Shown: positions 45,335 through 56,450 of the stretch, in pieces
Numbering within the stretch: position 1 is the first letter of the stretch
Layout: every line of letters starts with the position of its first letter
NCBI GenBank assembly: GCA_033239005.1
Contig: BSQZ01000029.1
Span: forward strand, 2,688,501-2,752,500
DNA from: Lamellibrachia satsuma
Taxonomy: Eukaryota; Annelida; Polychaeta; Sabellida; Siboglinidae
Length of the DNA stretch: 64,000 nt
Direction: 5' to 3'
Notes under the pieces: model-generated
The model's input: only the letters and a program-made list of their open reading frames with translations
Databases searched by the model: none
What the model was told of the DNA's origin: nothing
Made by a program: the position numbers and the translations under genes

Positions 45335-46611
45335 ATGGCGACATCGAATATTCCTCCGCCCAAGCCCCTGAATATTAACGAGAAGTCAGCGTCTAGTCTA
45401 TGGAAATCCTGGAGGAAAACATGGACTAGGTTCGAGGTAGCAACTGGAATTGATGAAGCTGCTGAGAAAAGCGAGTGTGTACATTTTTATCTGTCATTGG
45501 CGAGGACGCAATTAAAGTGTTCGAAACGTTTCAGTACGCGGAAGGGGAAAGTGACGATAAATTAGCTGACGTGCTTAAGAAGTTCGAGGAACATTGCAAT
45601 CATAGACAGAACACAGTATATGAAAGGTACAGGTTCCAGTGCAGGAACCAAGAGGCTGGTGAAACTGGTTCACACTACCTGACGGAGTTACGACACGCCG
45701 CAGAAAGCTGCGATTTCGCAAATATCACCAGTCAGATAATCAGGGACCGTTTCGTGTATGGCATGGAGGACTCGAAGGTCCGAGAGAGGCTACTTCGAGA
45801 GAAAAATCTAACTCTGGAAAGAGCCTGGTACAAGCAGCAGAGGCAACCGCAGAACAGACACGTCATGACAGGCGGGCAGGCAGTCTGTGCTGTGAAAGCA
45901 AACAGCGGACGAGGTCAAGGACACAAGGGACGCGGCGGACCCAGTAAATTACGTGACTATGCAAACAAACAAAAGAAACCAACCACTGAGTGCAAATTTT
46001 GCTCATACGAGCATGCACCAAAACAGTGTGCGGCCTACGGTAAGTGTGGTAAGATGAACCACTTCCAGAGTAAGTGCAAGCACCATAAGTACGTGAAGCA
46101 AGTACAGGCTGCTGTTTGTGACAGTGAATACAACGTTGGAACATTTTCTGTATTCAGTGTGGGGAATAGACGCCGTGCTATGATAACACTGAATCTGGGT
46201 GACAGCGGCGTGCCAGTGCCATTCCAGATCGACAGTAACGAGTACGTGAAAGTGACTGGAGCCAGATCACTAGCAATGCTGCGGCCAGTAAAAACTGTCA
46301 TTGTGACGTACAACGGAACACGCGAGAAATCGCTGGGTCAGTGTAAGCTGTCTGTTGTCAGGAAAGGAGTGAAACACAGACTAGTTTTCAACGTCTTGCA
46401 AGGCAAGTACACGCCAATACTTAGCCTGGACGCATCAGAGGGCATGGGAGTGCTGAAAATCAAGGATTCGGATCCCCTGGACTATGTGTACAACACACAC
46501 GAGGCTGTACAAGCGAAGAAACTAACTGCTTGTGCTGTGAAAGCCGAATACCCAGACGTGTTCCAGGGCCTGGGAAGGACAGCTATTCCATCGATATCGA
46601 TGAATATGTAA
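45335..46611 (+). pseudogene. gypsy gag and protease region
   Basis: It starts MATSNIPPPKPLNINEKSAS at 45335. Loss of one T in the run near 45486 shifts the frame, and the gag continues as SVIGEDAIKVFETFQYAEGE to a zinc-knuckle region, CKFCSYEHAPKQCAAYGKCG followed by KMNHFQSKC, where one Cys of the usual CCHC is missing. The protease shows PVPFQIDSNEYVKV in place of the usual DSGA core: the Gly-Ala after Asp-Ser is absent, so the enzyme would be dead. The frame ends at 46611 by a shift in the YPDVFQGLG segment that opens the polymerase. Confidence 0.88.
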
Positions 46612-49261
46612 GACCAGTTGTGCACGTACCGAGACGTGTACCCGTACCAGTGCGTGAAAAGGTACTCAAGAAACTTGACGAGCTAGTGTGTGATGGAGTA
46701 TTGATGCCAGTCACAGAGGCAACGGACTGGGTATCAAGCATAGTGATTGTCCAGAAACCAAGCGGACAGATCAGGATACGCATAGATCCCAAAGATCTGA
46801 ATACAGCAATCAGTCGTAAGTACTACCCGATGCCAACCATCGAAGAGGTCAGTACTCGGCTGAAGAATGCAAGACTGTTCACTGTGTTAAACGCCAAGAA
46901 CGGGTTTTAGCAGATCCCACTGGATGAGAAGTCCAGTATGTTGACGTGTTTCAACCCGCCATTTGGTCGGTATCGGTGGCTGCGGATGCCTTTCGGGATT
47001 AACTCTGCACCCGATATCTGGCAACGCACGATTAATCAACTTGTAGAGGGCCTGGCAGGCATAGAGATGATCCACGATGACTTCCTGATAGTTGGTTGTG
47101 GTACGACTGACAAAGAGGCAGAGATAGACCACGACAAGATCCTGCGAGCGTTCTGGGGTCGCGCTGGAGAGCGCAATCTTCGACTGAATGCAAAGAAGGT
47201 GAAGCTAAAGATGACGGAAGTCCCATACATTGGTCATCTACTCACACGCGAAGGACTGCGTGTGGACCCGAAGAAAGTAGAGGCAATCGAGAAAATGCCT
47301 GAGCCAGAGGACGCCAAAGCGGTACAGAGAGTGCTTGGCTCGGTGAACTATCTGGCAAAGTTCACCCCACACCTGTCAGATATACTCGAGCCCCTCAGAC
47401 GGCGCATGGACTAGGATACAGAGTGGTGTTGGTTGCATGTACACCAGGAGACTTTTGATCGCATGAAGAAAGCTCCCACGAGCACACCAGTACTGCAGTA
47501 CTATGAAGTCAAGAAACCCGTGTGCATCCAGTGCGACGCGTCAGACGGAGGTCTTGGCGCAGGGTTGTTGCAGGACGGACTCCCTGTAGTGTAGGCATCC
47601 CGTGCAGTTACTGCCACTGAGAGAAACTATGCGCAAATCGAGAAGGAGTTACTAGCTATCGTATTTGCATGCGAGAAGTTTGATCAATATGTGTATGGAA
47701 GAGAGAAGGTGCATGTGCAGAGTGATCACAAGCCGTTAGAAGTGATCTTCAGGAAACCACTCGTGACAGTACCCAAGAGATTGCAGCGCATGCTACTGCG
47801 TCTCCAACGCTACAGTCTGGATGTGACATACACGCGTGAGTCAGAGATGTACATCGCGGACACGTTGAGCCGTGCGTACATTCCGGGTGAACCAAGTGTT
47901 TACGCTGTTGCACTCGCTAAGATGGATATGACAGAGGGACTGTCGGGGTCTCCCAGGAGAATGGAAGAGTTGCGAGCAGCAATCGCAAGTGACTGTGCTC
48001 TCCAGAAACTGTTGCAGGTGACTATGAAAGGCTGGTCCGCACAGAAGTCGGACAGTGACCTGGACGTTCTTGCGTATTACAATGTGCGACATGAACTGAC
48101 CATGCAGAATGGACTCGTGTTCAAGGACTGCAGGATCGTAGTGCCGACCAGTTTACGCAAGAACATCATCGCCACGGTACATCGCTCGCATCAGGGTATA
48201 CAGGGATGTATACGTCTCGCCAAGGATGATGTATACTGGTCACTGATGAACCAAGAGATAACTGATTATGTGAGTCAGTGTAGTGTGTGCAACATATACA
48301 GACCAGAACAGTGTAAGGAGCCCATGGTGCCTCATGACGTTCCAGGCAGGCCTTGGGCGAAAGTTGGTGCTGACTTGTTCGAGCTGCAGGGACAGCACTG
48401 CCTACTGTTGGTCGACTATTTCTCGAATTTTTTATTAGCTGATGCGACTAAGTTCAAGTACGCGAACGAAGTGTGTGATCGATGCAATGAGGTCACAGTT
48501 TGCACGTCGTGGAGTGCCCGAAGTAGTGATGTCGGACAATGGTCCACAGTTCTCTTGCGGCGAGTTCAGAGAGTTCGCGCAGAGATGGGACTTCCAGCAT
48601 ATCACGAGCAGTCCGAGATACCCCCAGAGCAATGGCCAAGTTGAGCGAGCCATTGGGACGGTGAAGAACCTCGTGAAGCAAGCGATGGAGGATGGCAACG
48701 ACGTCCAACTGGCGTTGTTGAACTTTAGAAACACTGTGCGTGAGGGTTACAGTGCATCCACAGCACAGCCGTTGTTTGGTCGTAGATGCCGAACACTGCT
48801 TCCAATTCAGCGGAGCAGATTGCGCAAATTGCACAATACAACAAATCAGCGCATCACCTGAACCCGTTAGCACAAGGCGATGCGATTCGTATGAAGCTGC
48901 CTGGAAAGGACACGTGGACGCTTGGAGAATATACAAAGAAACTCTCCAAAAGATCGTACGTGGTTCTCGTTCAAGGACACACGTACATACGTAACCTACG
49001 TCATCTGCGTGTTGTACACGAGAATCTTCCGCTACCCGCCAGTGAGCCGTGGGAAGTGAGTGCAAATCCACCGCCACTAGAAGCTGGTTCGATGTCTCGT
49101 ACACCGCCTCGTGCAGAAACGAGAATGCCGATGTCGGAGTTACCACCAAGCGAAGAGCCAGTGCCGATGCAGGATACACCACCGCCACGTGTGGACGCGA
49201 CACCAGTGCGCAGAGGCACTCGTACCAGGAAACCACCAGCGTACTTGGTAGACTATCAGTA
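46575..49261 (+). pseudogene. gypsy pol: RT, RNase H, integrase
   Basis: RT: VQKPSGQIRIRIDPKDLN, FTVLNAKNGF-stop-QIPLDEKSS (TAG at 46908; the first catalytic Asp of the VLDA motif is Asn), FGRYRWLRMPFGINSAP, and MIHDDFLIVG with the DD pair at about 47075. A TAG at 47412 breaks the connection. RNase H: CIQCDASDGGLGAGL, TAG at 47592, TERNYAQIEKELLAIVFACE and VQSDHKPL. Integrase: an H-x3-H ... CSVC zinc site, VGADLFE (first Asp), frameshift near 48470, SDNGPQF (second Asp) and NGQVERAIG (Glu), then a shift near 48790 into a Pro-rich C-terminal tail ending PPAYLVDYQ at 49261. The original protein order is complete; the copy cannot be translated. Confidence 0.9.
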
Positions 49262-49308
49262 AAGCAGATAACTTTCCTAATTGGCACTAATTTGCACTTG
49301 ATATTTGT

Positions 49309-49321
49309 AAAAGGAAAGGGA
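49309..49321 (+). other. Polypurine tract
   Basis: AAAAGGAAAGGGA directly before the TG of the 3' LTR; plus-strand DNA synthesis starts at such tracts in LTR elements. Confidence 0.85.
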
Positions 49322-49606
49322 TGTAACGTTAATGAGCCCTCCCTCTGTTGGCTCTGTGTTGATCTGCTGTAGGGGTTGTCGGCTGACAGCGACTGTGTAT
49401 ATATGTATGATATATCGCTAATAAACGAACTTCATTACCGCGTTCTAATGTACAGGTATTTGCCCTCTGTTGGCTGTGTTGATCTGCTGTAGGGGTTGTC
49501 GGCTGACAGCGACTGTGTATATATGTATGATATATCACTAATAAACGAACTTCATTACCGCGTTCTAATGTACAGGTATTTGACTGACATAGCAAAGAAC
49601 GTGACA
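49322..49606 (+). repeat. 3' LTR with an internal 120-bp tandem duplication
   Basis: GATCTGCTGTAGGGGTTGTC occurs at 49361 and again at 49481. The duplicated part includes the AATAAACGAAC signal. The 5' LTR has only one copy. Confidence 0.93.
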
Positions 49607-49611
49607 GTACA

Positions 49612-50407
49612 CTGCTCAGATTCATTAGCTTATATGTTGTACATTTTCTCCCAGGTCTAACTGCATTAGATTAGTAACAGTAATGACATGTAATTAACCT
49701 AACCATGATGAATGAGGTGACACTTACCATGTGGAAAGCAACATGCTGAATTAGACGCCATGATAGTCTTGAACGAGATCGGTCTGTGTTTGGTGAGGAG
49801 AGTGGCTCTTTGTCGAGTAACAGGAATGACACGGTGGAAATTCGAGAAAAAAGAGACATGTGTGAGCTCGTCGTATTTGCTCTGTCGCGACAGCGTCATT
49901 GGATTACTAAGAATGAACAATAAGAGAAATACGACATAAATATTTTTTTTAATGAATTTTAATACGGCGAATGCAGCGACCCGAACATTAGGACAAGAGG
50001 AAAAAGCTGATTCTGTTCATTTTGGACCCTGTCTTCATTCCAAAAGTCATCCACATGGGACTCAAATAGTATGGAATAGCATCTGGTTCAGATGTGTTGG
50101 CAACGAAAGTTTATTCAGTCAAAATAATTAAAATTCCTGCAACTGGGACTCAAATGTTACGTTCTATGGAGACTGACTGATGTTAACCAGCGCGACCGAT
50201 AAGCGCATGCGCAGTTTTATGAAATCGGGGTAACCTAGACTACATTACGTATTAAGGGAGTCCGGCGTACACAGGACCAATGCAAAATCTCAAACAAACG
50301 TGTTATTTTGCCAGAAAGAAGATTAGTTTAGTAAACAAAGGCCAAAATATGTTACACAAGTTGTGCTTGGACGCAAATAGCATAGCCGCATCATATTGGC
50401 AAGAATA
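49612..50407. other. Intergenic, possible small exon on the minus strand
   Basis: 49761-49728 on the minus strand reads ATG-GCG-TCT and on (MASNSACCFPH) in a good start context (CATCATGGCG), followed at once by a strong donor GTAAGTGTC. This could be a first coding exon, but it is only 34 bp and no continuation is visible. The rest is unique. Confidence 0.25.
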
Positions 50408-50408
50408 G

Positions 50409-50479
<71 letters not shown>

Positions 50480-50756
50480 TATAAAATATTTTCATTTGGC
50501 GAGCGAGTATTGCCAGAATACCACACTCATGACGTAGTGTTATTTAGGGAATATATATATATGAATATATTTTCATTTGGCGAGCGAGTATTGCCAGAAT
50601 ATATTTTCATTTGGCGAGCGAGTATTGCCAGAATACCGCACTCATGACGTAGTGTTATTTAGGGAATATATATATACATATATATGAATATATTTTCATT
50701 TGGCGAGCGAGTATTGCCAGAATGCCGCACTCATGACGTAGTGTTATTTAGGGAAT
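50408..50756 (+). repeat. (AT)n tract and three copies of a segment with TTTTCATTTGGCGAGCGAGT
   Basis: A pure AT run at 50408-50476 is followed by AATATATTTTCATTTGGCGA, GCGAGTATTGCCAGAATACC and CACTCATGACGTAGTGTTAT, repeated with intervening AT runs (about 50490, 50568/50600, 50690). The last copy leads directly into the palindrome at 50751. Confidence 0.88.
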
Positions 50757-50881
50757 AACACACTGTTTGTTGATGTCATGAGAGTGTTACTAGCCAGGTA
50801 ACATCACGAGTGCCACAGGCACGAGTGATGTTATATGGCTGGTGACACTCGAGTGACATCAACGAACAGTACGTTATTCCC
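50751..50881. repeat. 131-bp near-perfect palindrome (foldback MITE-like)
   Basis: Left arm GGGAATAACACACTGTTTGT, TGATGTCATGAGAGTGTTAC, TAGCCAGGTAACATCACGAG, TGCC. The right arm is its complement around a 3-base centre, ACA. 64-bp arms differ at about ten positions. The transcript or single strand would form a long hairpin. Confidence 0.9.
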
Positions 50882-51229
50882 GTTATATAATGGTGAATTA
50901 ACATTTGAGCATACTTTTTTATTTCCTACATTGAAATAACGATGTGTGTTCAACAAGGTTTTCCTTAATTGTAATTACAAATAGTTACGACTTTGAAACT
51001 ATTATAGGCGTGTAGGCCGAAAGCCTTGACTTTTGTTTCGCTTTAATTACACGCGGAAGAATGTAGAAGCAAGTAATAGTAGCAAGCATGAACAAAGCTC
51101 AAACTCATCAATTCTATAATTCAAAGTAGTTTTACAGAATGATGCTTGTACTAGAAAACCCAACACTAAAGACAAATGTACAAAGCTACACAAACACAGG
51201 GAAAGCAATAGCTAAACGTAGTCTCTGCT
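50882..51229. other. Intergenic, nothing recognised
   Basis: No repeat or coding signal. Confidence 0.4.
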
Positions 51230-51497
51230 CTACTGGCTGAGATACACTGCGCACGTGTTTTGTTCTATTTTACCAGGATAACTTATAATTACAGCTGCTT
51301 TATGGTAAAATGTAGAATGCCTATTTGCCTCCACAGGAATGGCTGCATTGGTAAGTAGAATAAGCCAAATTGGAAAAGTAAATGAGATACTTGAACCTAG
51401 GATGATTTGTTTGCCGCCGTCCGAGAGCATCGCTCTCCACAAAGCTTTGTCCTTCCTCAGCTTCCAGAATGTCCGTGTTGGCCGAGGTGCTAGTTAA
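51230..51497 (-). other. Unassigned open frame, possible exon
   Basis: After an acceptor-like TTTTTTTTTAACTAG (minus strand) the sequence is open in two frames. One reads PRPTRTFWKLRKDKALWRAM, LSDGGKQIILGSSIS and a hydrophobic stretch FTFPIWLILLTNAAIPVEA, ending at 51230. The other reads TSANTDILEAEEGQSFVESD and stops earlier. I cannot name a family. It may be chance. Confidence 0.2.
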
Positions 51498-51569
51498 AAA
51501 AAAAATACGCTTTTAAGTTACGATATTTTAATTCACGTCATGTCAAACCTAGGTTTACCAATGACCTAC

Positions 51570-52547
51570 GTGTAATGCTTGTAAAAAGAAATTATCTTCA
51601 CAAAAAGTGCAGAAGAAAAATATAAAACATACCAAAATAAACTTACATCAATACTCAGAAATAGTGAAAAGAAATATTATAACAAATTATTAGAACAAGA
51701 TAAAAACAGTATTAAGGGAACTTGGATGATACTGAATACTATCATCAGGAAAGGTCACAATTCAATATATCCGTACAGTTTTGAAAACAATGGTACCACA
51801 GTTAGACAAAAAAATTGCCAATGGGTTTAATAATTATTTTGCTAACATAGGACCTACCTTGGCAAAAAGCAATAAAACATGACAAAAACTAAAATGTTGC
51901 TGATTATCTAGGAAGCCATAATGCAGACAATGTTTTTAAATGGTGTAACAGAAAGTGAAATAACTGATATCTTCAGAAATTGTAAAAATATAAAATCAAC
52001 AGGTAGTGACAACATAGATATGTCTAAAAAAAAGCATCAATGAGCATCAATAATACAAAGACTGACATGGTGTATGAAACTAAGTTTCTAGGAGTGTTGA
52101 TAGATAACAAGCTCAACTGGAAAGACCATATTGGTGAAGGCCAAACTTTCTAAAAGTATTGGAATTATGTACAAAGCAAAACATTTATTAAATAGAACCT
52201 CCAAAATTACACTGTACTGTTCGCTGTTTCTACCATATATAACTTACTGTTGTGAAGTACTGGGTAACACATACAAAACGAATATTAATGATATCTGTGT
52301 TACAAAAGAAAGCAGTAAGAATTGTATGCAATGTGAATTACCAACATCATTCAAATGTGTTATATCTTGAACTGCATGTATTAAAGGTATTCAATTGGAT
52401 TGAACTAAAAACTGCTATGATAATGTATAAGGTTAACAAGAAATATTTACCTGCAAATCTACAAATTATGTTCATGATGAGCTTTGGCACAGCCTATGCC
52501 ACACGCCAAAGTAAAAATATAAGGCAAGTGTTTGCCAGAACTACACA
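51570..52547 (+). pseudogene. Non-LTR retrotransposon RT remnant (third family), left part
   Basis: KRNYLHKKCRRKYKTYQNKL, NSEKKYYNKLLEQDKNSIKG, TWMILNTIIRKG and NGFNNYFANIGPTLAKS are the region between endonuclease and RT. TESEITDIFRNCKNIKSTGS is the RT entry. Then the catalytic core is missing (internal deletion near 52020) and the sequence resumes at KTDMVYETKFLGVLIDNKLN and the C-terminal domain. The end of the frame is interrupted by a transposon at about 52548 and resumes at about 54500 (VYGVKLWNTLPEKNKDLQKY). Confidence 0.78.
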
Positions 52548-52652
52548 ACGGATCCACGGGGGTCTTAGGGGTCTCAAGACCCCCTAGGCCACGAAAGGGG
52601 GGTTTTAGACACCCTTGTGTCCGTGGCAAATATTACGGTAAAGGAACACGAA

Positions 52653-54353
52653 GGGGAGACCGGGACTAGTCCGCCCCCGGGGCAAGTCAGCCAACCGGCT
52701 TTTATTCCGTGCCGTTGCAGAATTGAGTAATTTCGGTCACACAATTAAGTCACATGATCATCAAACTACATGCAGCACAGTGTTCGAAATGACCACTGAC
52801 TCTTGGGGGTCCCAGAAACAAAATGTTCTTAAAAATCTTCTTTTCAGGCACTGTAATGGCTATTAGTGTCTATTTTTGTAAAAAAAAAACTTGCTTGCTA
52901 TCATTGCTACATGCAGTTATTTCGACCTGTACATGTTTTACCAACTTTGGTTGAATGCACTTGTTGTAAGTTGCTCTGAATAAGAGCGTCTGCTAAACAA
53001 CTAAATTGTGGTCTAAACCATTGTTACTGGAGTAATGCCTTGCAGACACAGTGCTCTGTAATTCTGAGAAATAAGATGCCAAGGTAAAATGTGCCTCAAC
53101 TAGACACTCATTGGTGGCATTACTGCAGACACCCAACAGATGGCGCCCTTAACCACAGAACACACACTCATCAATGATACGAGTGGAATGATTTAAGATG
53201 TTTTTAACAGAGATTAACTGAATGACAACAGAGTGAGCTGAATGAATCAGCTAAACTACCAACATAATGATGTTGAGTCCTGCAAAAACCATCAAGTTCT
53301 GTGAAAACCATAGAGTTCTTGCTGCGAGATCGACCGAGTTCTGCAAAAACCGTAGAGTTCTTGCTGCGAGATCGATTGAGTTCTGCGAAAACCATTGAGT
53401 TTGAGATCTTTTAACACAGATGAACCAGAGTAGCCTCACACGCAGCAACAGGTGCAACAGAGGAAGGGTAATTACATGGTAAAACGATAAAATGTGGGAC
53501 CCCCAAGCTTACATTTTTATTTCTTATGGGAGGTCCCTTGTGCCTTATGGCAGGACCCCCAGACCCCCTCATTTCGAACACTGATGCAGCGGGAAACTGA
53601 CGTCCACGAGTTGCTGGCTGGAAAGTTGTGAACTAGAAAACTAATTTTGGTGACTCAGTCATTAAAAAAAATTTTGTTTCGAGCTATTGTTTGGATCTTG
53701 CGTTGTTGTTCTATCCAGTGTCAGTGATATTTAATTGCCGCCCACCAAATATGTGTTGGGGCAAGTCCGCCTATGTGCTACGGGACAAGTTCGTCCTTGG
53801 ATATCTGTTAAATGCTCAGGATCACTTGTCAATATAAACACTAACATGCACTCTAATAAAGACTTCCAATTGTCCAGTTTAGTGTTATTTTCTAATAAAG
53901 TGACGAAACCAGATTTTGTGTCACCATTTTCTAGGCGATGGATGCAGTGCTAAACGTTGTTTTTTGCTTGCCTGGTTTATTTCATAGATACAACAGAACT
54001 TGTGGGGATTTTAAGTTTCTAATGAATGTGTATCATAAGCATAACTTTTTTGACATAAAATAAGAAAAACTGCACTGTTCTTGTGTATTTGCTGCTTAAA
54101 GTACATGTGGGGCGAACTTGCCCCAGCCCCTGGGCGGACTTGCCCCGACATGAGGCAAGTCTGCCCATGCTTGGGTAGGTCTACTAAGAGTCAGATTTGG
54201 ATGTTGGCTTGTAAAAGTTTTGGCATTTGTTGATAGCACAAATGTGGACAAGACATTTTCGTTCAATTTAAGGTTGAAACTGATCTTCTAGCTCTACAAA
54301 TACAATCTCCTGATCTATTAGTGTCCATGGGGCAGACTAGTCCCGATCTCCCC
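52653..54353. mobile_element. Nested DNA transposon with 25-bp terminal inverted repeats
   Basis: The left end GGGGAGACCGGGACTAGTCC-GCCCC (52653-52677) and the complement of the right end GGGGAGATCGGGACTAGTCT-GCCCC (54329-54353) differ at 2 of 25 positions. GGGGCAAGTC(C/A)G-type repeats occur near both ends (52679, 53758, 54117, 54151). It contains the hAT-like element 52778-53583. No transposase frame. Confidence 0.72.
52778..53583. mobile_element. Non-autonomous hAT-like element, 806 bp, perfect 15-bp TIRs
   Basis: CAGTGTTCGAAATGA at the left and its exact complement TCATTTCGAACACTG at the right. The flanks ATGCAGCA (52770-52777) and ATGCAGCG (53584-53591) form an 8-bp target duplication with one mismatch. 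GGGGGTCC / GGACCCCC lies just inside both ends. It is non-coding, with a small internal repeat of GAGTTCTTGCTGCGAGATCG at 53310-53375. Confidence 0.88.
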
Positions 54354-54500
54354 TATATAGGCCTACATCAGAACTAGGGTCAATGTAAAGACTGAAGTAT
54401 TAGCAGCCGGCTAATATTAACCCTTATGTAAGTAGAACGACATGTGTTGTCCCCCCCTGCCCCTGAGACCCTCCTGCCAACAAGCCTAGATCCGCCCTTG

Positions 54501-54620
54501 AATTGTATAAATGTATATGGTGTGAAACTGTGGAACACGTTACCAGAAAAAAATAAAGACCTCCAAAAATATTATTATCTTCTAAAAGTTGTATAAAAAT
54601 AAAATCTACAAAAAATATAC
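54501..54620 (+). pseudogene. RT remnant, right part after the insertion
   Basis: NCINVYGVKLWNTLPEKNKD and LQKYYYLLKVV-stop continue the frame broken at 52547. GVKLWN.LP is the common C-terminal motif of such polymerases. Confidence 0.7.
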
Positions 54621-54945
54621 ATTAATGCTGTAATTCTGCTTAATTGTTATTCAAGATCAGATTATCACAAAATATGTACTTTTAGAATGTAGAAATAGCC
54701 ATATCATGGTATTCTTTACGAATATATGTATATTATAATAAGGTATATTAATAATGCAATTATTTTGCACAAAAACTATGTATCTTTTTTTTTATGTTTT
54801 TATTTTAATTTTCTTATGCGCTTATTATATTGATATTATGTTAGGTAGCACAGTCATAACTGTATGTTGATATTATGTTAGGTAGCATAGTTATAATTGT
54901 ATTGGCACTATTGTATGTATTATCAGGAATGGGGAGTGTGTAATA
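54621..54945. other. AT-rich intergenic stretch
   Basis: A small duplication GTTGATATTATGTTAGGTAG (54828-54893). Otherwise nothing recognised. Confidence 0.5.
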
Positions 54946-55367
54946 ATGTAAAAACCTACACAGTTGTAAGAACTGCATGTGCATCGACCGCAATGACATC
55001 AGCAACTATTTTAGTAATTGTGTTTGATTGGTAGTCGATGCACATGCGCAAGCCCTTATCTAAACCACCACATAGTATTGTGCGATAGCAGTTGCTTTTA
55101 TGTATATGTCGTGCGTACAGCGCCATTGCTTTCCGATGCAGGCAGATGTGAATGTAGGGGCTGATGTCATGTTTTTATGACGTGCTACTGCCGTAATGCT
55201 GCCCCTGCAATTGGTGAGTAAAAAAAACCTAGCAAATGAAAGTGTACCACAATTAACTAAAAAAGTTATTTAATGCAAGTGTACCAAAAAAAACCATAAA
55301 CTATTCATCCCACATGTATCGGATATTGCAAGATATGCACTTCTTACAATTGTATAGGTTTTTACAT
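54946..55367. mobile_element. MITE-like inverted repeat, 422 bp
   Basis: ATGTAAAAACCTACACAGTT and GTAAGAACTGCAT at the left match, as complement, ATGTAAAAACCTATACAATT and GTAAGAAGTGCAT at the right (about 33 bp with 3 mismatches). No target duplication could be fixed. No coding frame. Confidence 0.65.
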
Positions 55368-55779
55368 CAGCTAGTCACCACCCACGATATTTGACCTAAT
55401 TAATTTGACACATGGCCCAATTAGTTTGACTGTTTACCTGATTAATTTGACCTTTGACTGATTTCCCTATGAATTTATTTCTTTGTCATTTGACCTCATT
55501 AATTTTACCTAGTTAATTGTGACCTTTGACCTAATTAATTTTTCACCCAACTATCCCACTTACCGGATGACCCCCAAATGACCAGATATGACCCCCCACT
55601 GACTGGAAGTACCCCAAAATAACCCCCTATTGATGTTCCTTTTTTGCTTACAAACTACTGATCTCAGCGTTTCTCTCAATTACAGAACACAAGAATTTAA
55701 TTACATTTTGAAGATGCAATATCACACTGCTCTGAAACTTTCATATCGGCACCTACTGTTACTCCTCCTAATCTACTAT
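55368..55779. other. Intergenic with degenerate TTGACC(T)AATTAAT repeats
   Basis: Phrases of TGACCTAATTAATTTGAC type repeat about six times between 55388 and 55535 at about 25-30 bp spacing, an old diverged minisatellite. Confidence 0.55.
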
Positions 55780-56450
55780 GACAAGTTGTCTTCTGTCAGT
55801 AAACCATTTTTTTACCCAGTTGATAATGCCATCCCCGGTGCCATGGGCATTTAACTTAAGTAGTCGCTTTTGATGAGGCACTTTGTCGAAAGCTTTCTGA
55901 ATAACTAAATAGATTATATTTACTGGTGATCCTCATCTACCCACTTAGTAATTTCTTCTAAAACATAATAATTATATTTGTTAAGCATGACCACGCTTTT
56001 ATGAGTGCATATTGATTTATTAATTTATGCCTAACAAGGAAGTCCACCATGTGGTCTTTAATTAACCTTTGTAATATTTTATAAATCATTAATGTTAAAC
56101 TTACTGATCTGTAATTCTCTTGACTTATTTCACGAACACTTTTTTAAATAATAGTATGAAGTTTGCTTGTTTTCATTCAAAGGGAACCATGCTAATTTGT
56201 TCTAATGTTTTCTAGCTGTAGTTTTGGTGAAATTCTATCCACTCCAAGTGATTTATTATTTTTCATTGCCTTCATTTTCTTAGCTGCCATTTCTGGAGTT
56301 ATAAATAAGTGCCAAAAATAACCTGATTTAGTCTCCTGAAATTTAGCATATGATACTGGTAATGAACTAATATCCTCTCTGGTAAAGTGAAGTACCCATT
56401 TAGATCTACCGTGCCAATGCTCTTCGAGATTTTTTAAGATATCAAATGTA
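55780..56450 (-). mobile_element. CR1-like RT fragment, minus strand
   Basis: The complement reads the block for FQKAFDKVPHQ (AAGCTTTCGACAAAGTGCC near 55880), the EEITKWVDE segment (near 55945), HGFIKA-like sequence and, further to the right, the AAKKMKAMKNNKSLGVDRI RT entry (near 56250-56290). It ends near the endonuclease-RT linker at about 56440. Many stops. It is truncated at both ends. Confidence 0.75.

Larger units (their letters stand above)
45072..49611 (+). mobile_element. Ty3/gypsy LTR retrotransposon, complete but inactive, with 5-bp target duplication
   Basis: 5' LTR 45077-45241, 3' LTR 49322-49606, both starting TGTAACG and ending AACGTGACA. GTACA at 45072-45076 is repeated at 49607-49611. 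Internally there are gag with a zinc knuckle, protease, RT, RNase H and integrase, in gypsy order. A polypurine tract precedes the 3' LTR (49309-49321). At least four frameshifts and three stops make it defective. The LTRs are short. Confidence 0.95.
52548..54500. mobile_element. Outer DNA-transposon-like insertion (TIR type GGATC...)
   Basis: It splits the RT remnant. The left end has CGGATCCACGGGGGTC and GGGGTCTCAAGACC, and the right end reads, as complement, CAAGGGCGGATCTAGGC and GAGGGTCTCAGGGG. The ends are imperfect and the target duplication is not clear. The interior is largely occupied by the nested elements at 52653-54353 and 52778-53583. Confidence 0.55.

Noticed and set aside
46908..47594. 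G-to-A hypermutation as the cause of the three TAG stops in the gypsy pol
   Set aside because: Only the stop in the RT (expected Trp) fits TGG to TAG. The RNase H stop falls at an expected Tyr and the third at a variable position, so ordinary decay is enough.
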